64,000 nucleotides of DNA from contig CP007053.1 of assembly GCA_000242935.3 (NCBI GenBank), positions 434,001-498,000 of the forward strand. The letters run 5' to 3'. The notes beneath the pieces are model-generated. The model saw only the letters and a list, made by a program, of their open reading frames with translations. It ran no database searches and was not told the DNA's origin. A program made the translations under genes and the position numbers. Positions within the stretch are counted from its first letter, which is position 1. Every line of letters begins with the position of its first letter. The DNA comes from Opitutaceae bacterium TAV5. Lineage in GTDB: Bacteria; Verrucomicrobiota; Verrucomicrobiia; Opitutales; Opitutaceae. This document shows, one piece after another, positions 8,600 through 17,952 of this stretch.

Positions 8600-8938
8600 T
8601 CAGCCCTTGGTGGCTTCGAGGCTGGCGGCGACGTCGGCTTCGCTGACGGCGGCGACCTCGGCGATCTGGGCGGCGTGGACGATGCGGACGATGCGCCAGC
8701 GCTTCAGGCGGCTGAGCGGACGGGTCTCCATGATCTCGACGGTGTCGCCGGGCTTGGTCTCGTTCTTCTCGTCGTGCACGTGCACGACGGTCTTGCGATT
8801 GATGACCTTCTGGTAACGAGGATGCGGGACCTTGTACGGGACGGTGACCTTGACGGACTTGTCACCGGAGCGGCTGGTGACGGTGCCGATGAGGGTTTTG
8901 CGCGAATTGCGGACGGGAGCGGTTGTCGTGGTGGACAT
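8600..8938 (-). CDS. rpsQ: 30S ribosomal protein S17 with C-terminal Ala-rich tail
   Basis: The protein begins at the ATG at 8936-8938 (MSTTTTAPVRNSRKTLIGTV). The S17 OB-fold signature is clear (VHPRYQKVINRKTVVHVHDEKNETKPGDTVEI, ETRPLSRLKRWRIVRIV). It is about 112 residues, against about 85 typically; the extra residues form an Ala/Glu-rich C-terminal tail (AQIAEVAAVSEADVAASLEA). S17 is an early 16S binder at the 5' domain. Confidence 0.95.
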   Translation of the reverse strand: MSTTTTAPVRNSRKTLIGTVTSRSGDKSVKVTVPYKVPHPRYQKVINRKTVVHVHDEKNETKPGDTVEIMETRPLSRLKRWRIVRIVHAAQIAEVAAVSEADVAASLEATKG

Positions 8939-8964
8939 GTGCTTGTTCTTTCCTGGCGGCGCCC

Positions 8965-9171
8965 TCAGGCGGCGACCTTTTCCTGTTTTTGTTTCTCGTT
9001 TCGGATGGTCTCGAGGCGGGCGATGTCCTTGCGGAGGTTGCGCAGCTCGTGCGTTTTCTCGACCTGTCCGGTCTGCTTGCGCAGGCGGAGCTGGAGGAGC
9101 TGGGCGCGGGTGTCGCGGATGCGGGTGTCGATCTCGGCGGGCGAGAGGTCGCGAATTTCTTTGGATGTCAT
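8965..9171 (-). CDS. rpmC: 50S ribosomal protein L29
   Basis: The 68-residue helical-hairpin protein starts [20 protein letters not shown] and contains the family motif [20 protein letters not shown] followed by [13 protein letters not shown]. It lies at the tunnel exit and helps recruit trigger factor and SRP. It sits between rplP and rpsQ. Confidence 0.96.
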   Translation of the reverse strand: MTSKEIRDLSPAEIDTRIRDTRAQLLQLRLRKQTGQVEKTHELRNLRKDIARLETIRNEKQKQEKVAA

Positions 9172-9197
9172 GGCGGTGTGTTCTCCTCGATGACGGG

Positions 9198-9620
9198 TTA
9201 TTGCACGGCGCCTTCGCGGACGATGAATCGGCAGCGGAAGGGGAGCTTGGCATCGGCGAGGCGGAAGGCCTCCTTGGCGATGGTGGCGGGCACGCCGGCG
9301 AGCTCGAAGAGGACGGCGCCGGGCTTGATCTGGGCGACGTAGTATTCGACGCCGCCCTTGCCGGAGCCCATGCGGACTTCGGCGGGTTTCTTGGTGATGG
9401 GTTTGTGCGGGAACACGCGGATCCAGAGTTTGCCCTTGCGCTTGAGGTGACGGGAAATCGTCACGCGGGCGGCCTCGATCTGGCGGCCGGTCATGGGGCC
9501 ACGGGAAAGGGACTGGAGGGCGAAATCGCCGAAGGCGATGGTGTTGCCGCGCTTGGCATTACCCTTGCGCGTGCCCTTCTGGACTTTGCGATATTTGGTG
9601 CGGGAAGGTGCGAGAGCCAT
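9198..9620 (-). CDS. rplP: 50S ribosomal protein L16
   Basis: The 140-residue protein starts [20 protein letters not shown] and has the L16 signatures [23 protein letters not shown] and [22 protein letters not shown]. It binds near the A-site finger and is needed for peptidyl transferase-centre maturation. The order rpsC-rplP-rpmC-rpsQ is conserved. Confidence 0.97.
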   Translation of the reverse strand: MALAPSRTKYRKVQKGTRKGNAKRGNTIAFGDFALQSLSRGPMTGRQIEAARVTISRHLKRKGKLWIRVFPHKPITKKPAEVRMGSGKGGVEYYVAQIKPGAVLFELAGVPATIAKEAFRLADAKLPFRCRFIVREGAVQ

Positions 9621-9668
9621 GGTGGGTTTCTCCTATAAAGTGTGTTTCAGTTGAGGGAGGAATCCGGC

Positions 9669-10304
9669 TCAGGCGGCGTTGGCTTCGTCCTTTTTGCAGA
9701 TCCAGCATTTGACGCCGATCTTGCCGTAGACGGTCTGGGCCTCGGAGAAGCCGTAGTCGATGTTCTCGCGGAGGGTGTGCAGGGGCACGCGGCCCTTGCG
9801 CTGCCATTCGCGGCGGGCGATGTCGGAACCGCCGAGGCGGCCGGAACACTGGATACGGATGCCTTCGGCGCCGAGCGTCATGGCGATCTCGACGGCCTTT
9901 TTCATGGCGCGGCGGAAGGCGATGCGGCGTTCGAGCTGGAGGGCGACGTTTTCGGCGACGAGCTGGGCCTCGATTTCAGGCTTCTTGACTTCCTGGATGT
10001 CGAGGAGGATTTCGCGGCCGGTGAGCCTGGCGATCTCGTCACGGATCTTCTCGATCTCCTGACCCTTGCGGCCGATGACGATGCCGGGCCGGGCGGTGTA
10101 GATCTTGACGCGGACGCGGTTGGAGGCGCGTTCGATAAAAATGCGGGGCACGGACGCCTGCTTCAGCTTCTCCATGAGCTTGCCACGGATGATCTGGTCT
10201 TCGTGGAGAAGCTTGGCGAAGTCTTTCTTGCTCGCGAACCAGCGGGACTGCCAGTTGCGGCGGACGGCGAGGCGGAAGCCAACGGGATTGGTTTTTTGAC
10301 CCAT
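9669..10304 (-). CDS. rpsC: 30S ribosomal protein S3
   Basis: This 211-residue S3 starts [20 protein letters not shown] and has the type II KH domain ([20 protein letters not shown] with GxxG as GRKG) and the C-terminal [22 protein letters not shown] block. It forms part of the mRNA entry pore and helicase. It ends shortly after the conserved core with a short EANAA tail. Confidence 0.97.
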   Translation of the reverse strand: MGQKTNPVGFRLAVRRNWQSRWFASKKDFAKLLHEDQIIRGKLMEKLKQASVPRIFIERASNRVRVKIYTARPGIVIGRKGQEIEKIRDEIARLTGREILLDIQEVKKPEIEAQLVAENVALQLERRIAFRRAMKKAVEIAMTLGAEGIRIQCSGRLGGSDIARREWQRKGRVPLHTLRENIDYGFSEAQTVYGKIGVKCWICKKDEANAA

Positions 10305-10325
10305 GGTGGTGTTGGTTCTTTAAGA

Positions 10326-10670
10326 TTAGTTTTTGTCGCTGCCGTCGGTGAGAACGATGCGGATGTGGGACATTTTCTTGCGGCGGGGTTTGGCCGTGCC
10401 GCGGGCGCCTGCCTTGAAGCGCTTGAGGACGGGGCCCTGCTCGACGATCGCGAACTTCACCTTGAGGCCGTCGGCGGAGAGGTTGTTGTTGTTCTCGGCG
10501 TTGGCGATGGCGCTCTTGAGCGTCTTGTTGATGAGGCGCGCGGACTTGCGCGGGATGATCGTGAGGAGGTCGACGGCGTCGAGCGCCGGGCGTCCGGTGA
10601 TGGTGTTGGCTACTTCACGCACCTTTTTGGGTGACATGCGGGCGTAGCGGGTGATGGCCTGGATTTCCAT
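10326..10670 (-). CDS. rplV: 50S ribosomal protein L22
   Basis: The 114-residue protein (MEIQAITRYARMSPKKVREV) has the L22 beta-hairpin region (KRFKAGARGTAKPRRKKMSHIRIVLTD) that lines the exit tunnel. It is unusual in not directly following rpsS: a small exported-protein gene and 102 bp of spacer separate the two. Confidence 0.96.
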   Translation of the reverse strand: MEIQAITRYARMSPKKVREVANTITGRPALDAVDLLTIIPRKSARLINKTLKSAIANAENNNNLSADGLKVKFAIVEQGPVLKRFKAGARGTAKPRRKKMSHIRIVLTDGSDKN

Positions 10671-10772
10671 TTTGATACGGGTGGATTCCTCCGGGAGGAG
10701 GCGACAGCGGGAGCGGGTTCTGCGCGGTGCGCGGAGCGGGCTCCCCTGCCCTTTCGTTTTGTTGGCGGATGC

Positions 10773-11120
10773 TTAGCTGATGGTTTTGACAGAAACGGTG
10801 TCACCCGTGCGGATGGACTGGCCGTTTTCGAGAGTGAGGATGAGGGCGGCGGCGGCGCGGGGGCGGAGGTCCACAAGGACGATCTCCGCCACCGGAGCAC
10901 CGGCGCGGGTGACGCGGCAAACCATGCCCTGACGGAGCCCGGCTTCGAATCCGGCGCCCAGGACGACGATGTCGGCGGCCCGGGCGGCGTGGATCTGGCG
11001 GACCGTGGTCCCGCGAACCGAAAGCGCTGCCGGGATGACCTGGCCCGACGCGGCGCCGGGCGCAACCGCGAGAGCGGTGGCGGCGAGGCCGGAGAGGACG
11101 AGGTTGCGGAAGCGTTTCAT
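10773..11120 (-). CDS. Small exported protein of unknown function inside the S10 operon
   Basis: This 115-residue protein has a clear signal peptide: a positive N-terminus (MKRFRNLVLSG), a hydrophobic core (LAATALAVAPG) and an ASG-Q cleavage region around residue 26. The mature part (SVRGTTVRQIHAARAADIVVLGAGFEAGLRQGMVC, then ENGQSIRTGDTVSVKT) looks like a compact beta domain, perhaps SAF-like or FlgT-C-like ('GLRQGMVCRV...G' recalls FlgT C-terminal/GspH-type beta folds); the family is not assigned with confidence. It lies in the same direction between rpsS and rplV, which are adjacent in nearly all bacteria. It will be co-transcribed with translation genes yet acts outside the cytoplasm. Confidence 0.7.
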   Translation of the reverse strand: MKRFRNLVLSGLAATALAVAPGAASGQVIPAALSVRGTTVRQIHAARAADIVVLGAGFEAGLRQGMVCRVTRAGAPVAEIVLVDLRPRAAAALILTLENGQSIRTGDTVSVKTIS

Positions 11121-11157
11121 GATTGCGGACGGGCGTGGCGGGAAGCGCCGGATGACC

Positions 11158-11433
11158 TCAGATTTCCTTGCGGGTCATGCCACCGTGCGACTTGAAGACG
11201 CGGGTGGGGGCGAATTCGCCGAGCTTGTGACCGACCATGTTCTCGGTGACGTAAACGGCGACGAATGCCTTGCCGTTGTGCACGTTGAGCGTGTGGCCGA
11301 TGAAGTCGGGCGTGATGGTGGACCGGCGGGACCAGGTCTGGATGGGTTTCTTGGCGCCGCTCTTGGTCGCCTTCTCGATTTTTTCGAGAAGGTGATAGTC
11401 GACGAAGAAGCCTTTTTTGATGGAACGAGCCAT
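11158..11433 (-). CDS. rpsS: 30S ribosomal protein S19
   Basis: The 91-residue protein starts [20 protein letters not shown] and has the S19 signature [23 protein letters not shown]...[11 protein letters not shown]. It forms a complex with S13 on the 30S head. The gene follows rplB by 20 bp. Confidence 0.97.
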   Translation of the reverse strand: MARSIKKGFFVDYHLLEKIEKATKSGAKKPIQTWSRRSTITPDFIGHTLNVHNGKAFVAVYVTENMVGHKLGEFAPTRVFKSHGGMTRKEI

Positions 11434-11453
11434 AGTGCGGTGTCGTTAAAGGG

Positions 11454-12320
11454 TTACTTCTTGTTGCGGGGCTTGCGGCCGTTGTGGCGCACGAGGATGA
11501 GGCTGTTCGAGGGTTTCGAACGGCGGCGGGTCGGGAAGCCCTTGGCGAGCTGGCCCCACGGGGAAACGAGATGCTGGCGACCGCCACCACCCTTGGACTT
11601 GCCCTGGCCACCACCGTTGGGGTGATCGACGGGGTTCATCGCGACACCGCGCGAGCGGGGGCGCTTGCCGAGCCAGCGGTTGCGGCCGGCCTTGCCGAGC
11701 TTGCGGTTCATGTGCTCGCCGTTGCCGACTTCGCCGATGGTGGCGCGGCACTTCGGGTTGACGAGGCGGATCTCGCCGGAAGGCATCTTGAGCTGGGCGA
11801 AGCCGTTCTCGACGTTGACGAGCTCGATGGAGGTGCCGGCGGTGCGGCCGAGCTGGGCTCCCTTGCCGGGGACGAGCTCGACGCAGTGGAGCTTCGTGGA
11901 GGGCGGGATGATCGACAGCGGGTAGTTGTTGCCCGTGACGTAGTCGTTGAGCGAGGCCTTGTCGGAGGCGATGATCTTCGAACCGACCTTCAGCCCTTCG
12001 GGGGCGATGATGTAACGCTTGTCGCCGTTCTCGTATTTGAGGAGGGCGAGGTGCGCGGTGCGGTTGGGATCGTACTCGAGGGCGATGACCTCGGCGCGGA
12101 CGTCGAGGAGGTCGCGCTTGAAGTCGATGATGCGGTAGAGGCGCTTGTGACCGCCGCCGCGACGGCGCGAAGTGATGCGACCGTAAACGTTACGGCCGCC
12201 GGTCTTCGGCTTGGGCAGGGTGAGATCGCGCTCGGGACGCTTTTTGGTGAGGCCCACGGCCTGGTTCAGCTGGGTGAAACGCAGGGAAGGCGTGAGCGGG
12301 CGATAAGCTTTGATTGCCAT
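11454..12320 (-). CDS. rplB: 50S ribosomal protein L2
   Basis: The 288-residue L2 contains the OB domain (ALLKYENGDKRYIIAPEGLK) and the conserved C-terminal peptidyl-transferase contact (RGVAMNPVDHPNGGGQGKSKGG) with the His of MNPVDHP. It is required for subunit association. The order rplW-rplB-rpsS is canonical. Confidence 0.97.
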   Translation of the reverse strand: MAIKAYRPLTPSLRFTQLNQAVGLTKKRPERDLTLPKPKTGGRNVYGRITSRRRGGGHKRLYRIIDFKRDLLDVRAEVIALEYDPNRTAHLALLKYENGDKRYIIAPEGLKVGSKIIASDKASLNDYVTGNNYPLSIIPPSTKLHCVELVPGKGAQLGRTAGTSIELVNVENGFAQLKMPSGEIRLVNPKCRATIGEVGNGEHMNRKLGKAGRNRWLGKRPRSRGVAMNPVDHPNGGGQGKSKGGGGRQHLVSPWGQLAKGFPTRRRSKPSNSLILVRHNGRKPRNKK

Positions 12321-12373
12321 GGTGGATAGTCTCCGGGTTGTGGCGTGGTGTCGGGTTGGGCGGCGTGGATCGG

Positions 12374-12655
12374 TCAGACGAGCTCGATCTTGTCACCGGC
12401 CTTGAGAGTCACGACCGCCTTCTTGTAGTCGGAGGTGCGACCCGGGCGGCCGACGCGCGAGCGCCGGGCCTTGCCGAGGTTGTTCTGCGTGTTGACGCGC
12501 TTGACGGTGACCTTGAAGGCCTGCTCGACGGCGGCGGCAATGGCGTGCTTGCCGGCGCGGCGGTCGACTTCGAAGGTGTATTGGCCGAGCTCGGCGGAGA
12601 GGAGGTTGGACTTCTCCGTGAGGCGGACGAGTTTGAGGACTTGGTCGGCTTTCAT
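12374..12655 (-). CDS. rplW: 50S ribosomal protein L23
   Basis: The start is the ATG at 12653-12655 (MKADQVLKLVRLTEKSNLLS). The 93-residue protein has the L23 motif YTFEVDRRAGKHAIAAAVEQAFKV and RPGRTSDYKKAVVTL. It sits at the tunnel exit and docks trigger factor. Its start overlaps the rplD stop by 1 bp (TAATG), so the two are translationally coupled. Confidence 0.96.
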   Translation of the reverse strand: MKADQVLKLVRLTEKSNLLSAELGQYTFEVDRRAGKHAIAAAVEQAFKVTVKRVNTQNNLGKARRSRVGRPGRTSDYKKAVVTLKAGDKIELV

Positions 12656-13290
12656 TAGTTCTGGCCTCCGTTGATGCGGGCGATGATCTTCTCGAGCGCC
12701 CTGGTGCTGACGATGATCTGCCGGTACTGCGCGAGATCGAGGACGTTGAGATTGGCGGCTTCCTGGAGGGAAACACGCTCGATGTTGCGGGCGGCGCGGG
12801 CGGCCTCGGCGCTGAAGGTGGCGTCGACGATCAGCGTATTGCCCTCGGGGGCGATGCGCGTGATGACCTCGTTGATGATCCGGGTCTTGGCCTGGGCCAC
12901 TTCCCATGCCTCGATGGCGAGGATGTCGCCGGCGGAGAGGCGGTCGAAAAGCGCGCGGCTGAAGGCGAGCGTCTTGACCTTGGAGTTGACCTTCTTGGAG
13001 AAGTCGCGAGGACGCGGGCCGAAGACGACGCCACCGCCGACCCAGAGGGGGGAGCGGGTGGAGCCGGCGCGGGCGCGGCCGGTGCCTTTCTGGCGCCACG
13101 GCTTCTTGCCACCGCCGCGGACTTCGCCGCGGGTCTTGGTGGAGCGGGTGCCCTGGCGCTGGTTGGCGCGGATGGCGACGATGGTTTCCTTGAGAGCCTG
13201 GATACCCTTGTCGCCGTCAAAAACGGGGAGACCTTCGAATTCCTGTTCGCGGGAGGTCTTTCCGTCGGAGCTGAATACTTTGAGCTTCAT
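12655..13290 (-). CDS. rplD: 50S ribosomal protein L4
   Basis: The 211-residue L4 carries the extended loop that reaches the exit tunnel (GGKKPWRQKGTGRARAGSTR, then WVGGGVVFGPRPRDFSKKVN). In E. coli L4 represses the S10 operon. It lies between rplC and rplW in the normal order. Confidence 0.97.
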   Translation of the reverse strand: MKLKVFSSDGKTSREQEFEGLPVFDGDKGIQALKETIVAIRANQRQGTRSTKTRGEVRGGGKKPWRQKGTGRARAGSTRSPLWVGGGVVFGPRPRDFSKKVNSKVKTLAFSRALFDRLSAGDILAIEAWEVAQAKTRIINEVITRIAPEGNTLIVDATFSAEAARAARNIERVSLQEAANLNVLDLAQYRQIIVSTRALEKIIARINGGQN

Positions 13291-13310
13291 GTCGATTGTT
13301 CTCCTTTGGT

Positions 13311-13958
13311 TCAGGCCTGGCGGGGTTGACCCTTGATCGCGGTGCGGACAATGACGTCGTCACCGTTGGCGCCGGGGACGGCACCCTTGACAAGGAGGAG
13401 GTTCTGGTCGGCCAGGATCTTCACGATGGTGAGGTTCTGGACGGTGCGGCGCTGGCTGCCCATGTGACCGGGCATCTTCTGGTTTTTCCAGACACGACCG
13501 GGCGTCTGGCGCATGCCGATGGAGCCGATACGGCGGTGGAACATCGAGCCGTGCGCGGCGGGACCGCCGGCGACACGGAAGCGTTTCACGACACCCTGGA
13601 AGCCCTTGCCCTTGGTGACGCCGATGACGTCAATGGTCTGGCCTTCCTTGAAGGCGGCGACGGTGACAATATCACCGGCCTTGAGCGAAGAGGCCTCGTC
13701 GAGGCGGACTTCGCGGAGGACGCGGGGCGCGTTTTCAAGCCCGGCCTTGGCGGCGTGGGCTTTTTCGGCCTTGGGCGTGTTCTTGGCCTTTTTGGCCGAG
13801 AAACCGAGCTGGACGGCGTTGTAACCGTCGGTTTCGGTGGTTTTGACCTGGACGACCGGGCAGGGCCCGGCTTCGATCACGGTGACGGGGACCAGGACGT
13901 TTTGCGCGTCATAGACCTGCGTCATTCCGATCTTTTTGCCTGGGAGCGTTGAGATCAT
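13311..13958 (-). CDS. rplC: 50S ribosomal protein L3
   Basis: The 215-residue protein begins MISTLPGKKIGMTQVYDAQN and has the L3 signature FKRFRVAGGPAAHGSMFHRRIGSIG. L3 helps shape the peptidyl transferase centre. A 133 bp spacer precedes it after rpsJ. The spacer contains no evident gene. Confidence 0.97.
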   Translation of the reverse strand: MISTLPGKKIGMTQVYDAQNVLVPVTVIEAGPCPVVQVKTTETDGYNAVQLGFSAKKAKNTPKAEKAHAAKAGLENAPRVLREVRLDEASSLKAGDIVTVAAFKEGQTIDVIGVTKGKGFQGVVKRFRVAGGPAAHGSMFHRRIGSIGMRQTPGRVWKNQKMPGHMGSQRRTVQNLTIVKILADQNLLLVKGAVPGANGDDVIVRTAIKGQPRQA

Positions 13959-14091
13959 GGGCTAAGCGGTAGGTGGATGGTTATCCGTTTGTGTTGCCTA
14001 CATTAGCGATTCCGCCGGTGGGCCCGGCGGAGGTGCCGCTAAACTGTGGGAGAACGATTTATCCGGGTGGAGAGTCGGACCGGTTGATGGA

Positions 14092-14400
14092 TCAGACGTT
14101 GATGGTGATGTCCACGCCCGAAGGGAGGTTGAGCTTCTTGAGCTCGTCCACGGTCTGGGCGGTGGGTTCGATGATGTCGATGAGGCGCTTGTGAGTGCGC
14201 GACTCAAACTGCTCCATGGATTTTTTGTCCACGTGCGGGGAGCGGTTGACAGAGAGCTTTTCGATACGCGCCGGGAGCGGAATCGGGCCGGAGACACGGG
14301 CTCCGGAGCGTTTGGCGGTCTCGACGATCTCCGAGGCGGACTGGTCGATGACACGATAGTCGAAACCCTGGAGTTTGATGCGAATGCGTTGGCCTTTCAT
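14092..14400 (-). CDS. rpsJ: 30S ribosomal protein S10 (NusE)
   Basis: The 102-residue protein begins [20 protein letters not shown] and has the S10 signature [32 protein letters not shown]. Besides its 30S role it is the NusE antitermination factor. It directly follows fusA; the tuf gene that usually lies between fusA and rpsJ is absent. Confidence 0.97.
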   Translation of the reverse strand: MKGQRIRIKLQGFDYRVIDQSASEIVETAKRSGARVSGPIPLPARIEKLSVNRSPHVDKKSMEQFESRTHKRLIDIIEPTAQTVDELKKLNLPSGVDITINV

Positions 14401-14430
14401 GGCTGTAAAAGAACGGTGGGAAGGTTGCGG

Positions 14431-16623
14431 TTAGCTGCGGGCGGGAGCCCGGCTGGAGGACTCGACGATCTTGGCGAGGAGGTTGGACGGCACTTGCTCG
14501 AAATGCGACGGCGTGATGGAGGCGCTGGCGCGGCCTTTCGAGAGGGAGCGGATGTCGGTCACGTAGCCGAAGAGAAGCTCGAGGGGAACGTGGGCGCTGA
14601 CGATGGCGGCGCCGTTCTTGTTCTCGATTCCCTGGATGGTGCCACGGCGACGGTTGATGTCGCCCATGAGATCGCCCTGGTATTCTTCGGGCGTGGTCAG
14701 CTCGACGCCCATGATGGGTTCGAGGAGGATGGGCTTGGCGGCTTTCATCGCCTCCTTGAAGGCGAAAATGCCGGCCATCTTGAAGGCGATTTCCGACGAG
14801 TCGACCGGGTGGAAGGAACCGTCCACGATGCGCACCTTGACGTCCACGACCGGATAGCCGGCGACGACGCCGTTGTTGGTGCCTTCGAGGATGCCGTCGG
14901 TCGTGGGCTTGATGAACTCTTTCGGGATGACGCCGCCGACGATCTCGTTGATGACTTCGACGCCCTTGCCCTTTTCGTTGGGCTCGATCTTGACGACGGC
15001 GTGGCCGTACTGGCCTTTGCCACCGGTCTGGCGGATGAATTTGCCTTCGCCATCGGCGTTGCCGGTCACCGTCTCGCGATAGGCGATCTGCGGTTTGCCG
15101 GAGGTGGCCTCGACCTTGAACTCGCGCTTGAGACGGTCGATGATGATTTCGAGGTGGAGCTCACCCATGCCGGAGAGGATCGTCTGGCCGGTGTCGGCAT
15201 CCGTCTTCACCTTGAGGGTCGGATCTTCGGCCACGAGGCGCTGGAGTCCGGTCGAGAGTTTCTCCTGGTCGGCCTTCGAGTTGGGCTCGATCGACATGGA
15301 GATAACGGGCTCGGGGAAGGACGGCGGCTCGAGGCGGATGTCGAGATCTTCGTCACAAAGGGTGTCGCCGGTGATGACATCCTTGACGCCGACAAGGGCG
15401 CAGATGTCGCCGGAATAGGCGGTATCGATTTCCTCGCGATCCATGGCGCGCATCAGGAGGAGGCGGCTGCAACGTTCGCTGCGGCGGGTGCGGGGATTGT
15501 AGAGTGAAGTGCCCTTGAGGAGCCTGCCGGTGTAGACGCGGTAGAACACCAGCTTGCCGACGAACGGATCGGTCCAGAGCTTGAAGGCGAGGCCGGCCAG
15601 CTTGTTGTTGTCGTCGGCGGAGACAAACACCTCTTCGCCGTCGCTGTTCACGCCGGTCATCGGCGGGAGATCGAGCGGATTGGGCAGGTAGTTGACGACG
15701 CAGTCGAGAAGACGCTGCACGCCCTTCTTCTTGAAGGCCGAACCGGGAATGACACCCGTGAACTTGAGCGAGATGGTCGCCTTGCGGACGGCCGGAAGAA
15801 GCTCTTCCGGAGTGATCTCGCCGCCGTCGAGGTACTTCTCGGCGAGGGCGTCGTCGAAATCGGAAACGGCCTCGATGAGCGCATCACGATACGACTTGGC
15901 GTCGTCCACGAGGTCGGCCGGGATCGGGTGGCGCGTCGGATTCAGGTCAAGGTCCGTCGGATCGGTAAAGATGTACGCGCAGTTCTGCACGAGATCGACG
16001 AGACCGGTGAAGTTTTCCTCGTTGCCGATGGGCAGGAAGAGAGCGTGGGCATTGGCCTTGAGCTTCTCGCGCATCTCGTCGATGGCGCGGAAGAAATTGG
16101 CGCCCGTGCGATCCATCTTGTTGATGAAGGCGATGCGGGGGACGCCGTACTTGTTGGCCTGGCGCCAGACCGTCTCGGACTGGGGCTGCACGCCGGCGAC
16201 GGCGCAGAACACGGCGATGGCACCGTCGAGCACACGCATGGAGCGCTCGACCTCGGCCGTGAAGTCCACGTGGCCGGGAGTGTCGATGATGTTGATGCGC
16301 TGCTTGATTCCCTTCCAGGGACCGCAGGAGGCATTCCACGCGCAGGAAATGGCGGCGGCGGTGATGGTGATGCCGCGCTCGCGCTCCTGCTCCATCCAGT
16401 CGGTGACGGCGGTGCCTTCATGCACCTCGCCCATCTTGTGGACGGTGCCGGAATAAAAAAGGATGCGCTCGGAAGTGGTGGTCTTGCCGGCGTCGATGTG
16501 CGCGGCGATGCCGATGTTACGGGTCCATTCGAGCGGGAACGGACGCTCCTTGGCGTTGGCCTTGGAGATCCTGGACTTCTCCGTAACGATGGTAATCTCG
16601 GGTGCTTGAGCTACTTGGGACAT
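14431..16623 (-). CDS. fusA: Translation elongation factor G
   Basis: This 730-residue GTPase drives ribosomal translocation. Visible motifs are G1 AHIDAGKTT, G2 around RGITITAA, G3 DTPGHVDF and G4 NKMDRTGANF. Domain IV contains the VGGVIPKEFIKPT region and domain V the PEEYQGDLMGDINRRRG motif. There is a slightly extended N-terminus before RNIGIAAHIDAG. It sits in the str order rpsL-rpsG-fusA. Confidence 0.97.
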   Translation of the reverse strand: MSQVAQAPEITIVTEKSRISKANAKERPFPLEWTRNIGIAAHIDAGKTTTSERILFYSGTVHKMGEVHEGTAVTDWMEQERERGITITAAAISCAWNASCGPWKGIKQRINIIDTPGHVDFTAEVERSMRVLDGAIAVFCAVAGVQPQSETVWRQANKYGVPRIAFINKMDRTGANFFRAIDEMREKLKANAHALFLPIGNEENFTGLVDLVQNCAYIFTDPTDLDLNPTRHPIPADLVDDAKSYRDALIEAVSDFDDALAEKYLDGGEITPEELLPAVRKATISLKFTGVIPGSAFKKKGVQRLLDCVVNYLPNPLDLPPMTGVNSDGEEVFVSADDNNKLAGLAFKLWTDPFVGKLVFYRVYTGRLLKGTSLYNPRTRRSERCSRLLLMRAMDREEIDTAYSGDICALVGVKDVITGDTLCDEDLDIRLEPPSFPEPVISMSIEPNSKADQEKLSTGLQRLVAEDPTLKVKTDADTGQTILSGMGELHLEIIIDRLKREFKVEATSGKPQIAYRETVTGNADGEGKFIRQTGGKGQYGHAVVKIEPNEKGKGVEVINEIVGGVIPKEFIKPTTDGILEGTNNGVVAGYPVVDVKVRIVDGSFHPVDSSEIAFKMAGIFAFKEAMKAAKPILLEPIMGVELTTPEEYQGDLMGDINRRRGTIQGIENKNGAAIVSAHVPLELLFGYVTDIRSLSKGRASASITPSHFEQVPSNLLAKIVESSSRAPARS

Positions 16624-16642
16624 GGTGGGTCTCTTTTCCGGA

Positions 16643-17116
16643 TTACCAGCGGAGGTGGGCGAAGGCGCGATTGGCCTGGGCCATCTTGTGAGTGTCTTCC
16701 TTTTTCTTCACAACACCGCCGGTGTTGTTGTAGGCGTCGACGATCTCGTTGGCGAGGGCGTCCTTCATGGGCACGCCTTTGCGGGCGGAAGCCGCCGCAA
16801 CGATCCAGCGCAGGGCAAGGCTCTCCTGGCGTTCGTAGGAAATCTCGATCGGCACCTGGTAGGTGGCGCCACCGACGCGGCGGCTCTTCACCTCGAGGCG
16901 GGGACGGGCGTTCTCCATCGCGCCGATGAGCAGATCGACCGGGTCACCCTTTTCGAGCTTGGCGGAGACTTTTTCGAACGCGCCGTAGACGATGCGTTCG
17001 GCAAGGTTCTTTTTACCGTCCTGCATGACGACAGTGACGAGGTGGGCAACGAGCGTGCTGTTATAACGGATATCCGGCTCGGTGTTGCGCTTGGTTGCTC
17101 TGTGGCGGCGTGACAT
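16643..17116 (-). CDS. rpsG: 30S ribosomal protein S7
   Basis: The 157-residue S7 starts [20 protein letters not shown] and has the signature [18 protein letters not shown] and [20 protein letters not shown]. It initiates 3'-domain assembly of the 30S. It ends 19 bp before fusA. Confidence 0.97.
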   Translation of the reverse strand: MSRRHRATKRNTEPDIRYNSTLVAHLVTVVMQDGKKNLAERIVYGAFEKVSAKLEKGDPVDLLIGAMENARPRLEVKSRRVGGATYQVPIEISYERQESLALRWIVAAASARKGVPMKDALANEIVDAYNNTGGVVKKKEDTHKMAQANRAFAHLRW

Positions 17117-17165
17117 GGCTATGAAAGATCAGGTTGGGTGGATCGACTGGATCGGCTGAAAAAAC

Positions 17166-17546
17166 TTACTTCTTCTCCTTCGGGCGTTTGACGCCGTACT
17201 TGGAGCGGGAGCGACGACGCTTTTCGACACCGGTGGCGTCGAGCGTGCCGCGGACGATATGGTAACGGACGCCGGGCAAGTCCTTCACACGGCCGCCGCG
17301 CACGAGCACGATGGAGTGCTCCTGGAGGTTGTGGCCCTCGTCGGGGATGTAGGAGATCACTTCGCTGCCGTTGGTCAGGCGGACCTTGGCGACCTTGCGG
17401 ATGGCAGAGTTCGGCTTCTTGGGGGTGCGGGTCATAACCTGCACGCAAACGCCGCGGCGGAAAGGATTACTGTCCAGAGCGGGCGATTTCGATTTCACGC
17501 GAATCTGGCGGCGGCCCTTGCGCACGAGTTGGTTGATGGTTGGCAT
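17166..17546 (-). CDS. rpsL: 30S ribosomal protein S12
   Basis: The start is the ATG at 17544-17546 ([20 protein letters not shown]); longer reading frames upstream are not S12-like. The 126-residue protein has the fidelity loop [20 protein letters not shown] and [30 protein letters not shown]. It carries the Lys residues (KKPNSA, GRVKD) linked to streptomycin response in other species. It is the first gene of the superoperon. A 20-base inverted repeat (TTGCCG/CGGCAA at 17592-17611) lies in its upstream leader. Confidence 0.97.
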   Translation of the reverse strand: MPTINQLVRKGRRQIRVKSKSPALDSNPFRRGVCVQVMTRTPKKPNSAIRKVAKVRLTNGSEVISYIPDEGHNLQEHSIVLVRGGRVKDLPGVRYHIVRGTLDATGVEKRRRSRSKYGVKRPKEKK

Positions 17547-17804
17547 AGCGAAATGGTGGCTTTGAAAAGTGGAAAAAGGCGAAGAAAGTACGTTGCCGAT
17601 TTTTGACGGCAAGAACTTTTTCATTAATTGGCGAAAATCGCGAAAACGCCCGCAACCGGCACTGCGGCGATGGATGCAACTGGCCATCATCCGGGCACGA
17701 AAGCGGTGGCGCGAAGGGACAGTCGTCTGCGAACACGCCTCCGGGCACAAGGAGAAAAATGTAGGGACGCGAAAATAAAGAACTTCGGGCCAAGCCCCGA
17801 GGAT
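17547..17804. other. Leader/promoter region of the ribosomal superoperon
   Basis: There is no coding potential here. Transcription of the long minus-strand operon must begin in this stretch or just beyond. A TTGCCG...CGGCAA inverted repeat is at 17592-17611. On the minus strand TTGCCG followed after 16 bases by TACTTT could be a weak sigma-70 promoter, but the -10 match is poor. Confidence 0.35.
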
Positions 17805-17833
17805 CGGAGCGGCGGCGTCTCGCCGCCGCTCCG
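17805..17833. repeat. Perfect 13 bp stem palindrome (REP-like)
   Basis: CGGAGCGGCGGCG and CGCCGCCGCTCCG flank a TCT loop, a near-perfect 29-base palindrome. CCCCGA (from 17796) and TCGGGG (17851-17856) add an outer arm. It lies between the 3' end of oadA and the 5' end of rpsL and looks like a REP-type mobile hairpin rather than a terminator, because neither side has a T-run. Confidence 0.6.
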
Positions 17834-17919
17834 ACAAGCCGAAGCACGCTTCGGGGTACCAGACCCAGGGGAATAACCGTCTTTCGATAACAGGGCGTCC
17901 GCTTTTCCGTTTCCGGGGC

Positions 17920-17952
17920 AAAAAAAGACGCCCGGCGGTGAGGCCGGGCGTC
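17920..17952 (-). terminator. Intrinsic terminator downstream of the oadA operon
   Basis: On the minus strand the stem GACGCCCGG/CCGGGCGTC (9 bp) is followed by a run of seven T. It lies 140 bp after the oadA stop and would end transcription of the decarboxylase cluster before rpsL. Between it and oadA (17955-18091) there are two further weak inverted repeats (AACGTCGT/ACGACGTT and GGAAGG/CCTTCC) and no gene. Confidence 0.85.

Noticed and set aside
17592-17611. TTGCCG/CGGCAA inverted repeat as a leader attenuator of the rpsL operon
   Set aside because: The stem is only 6 bp with an 8-base loop and no T-run; it was kept only as a note.
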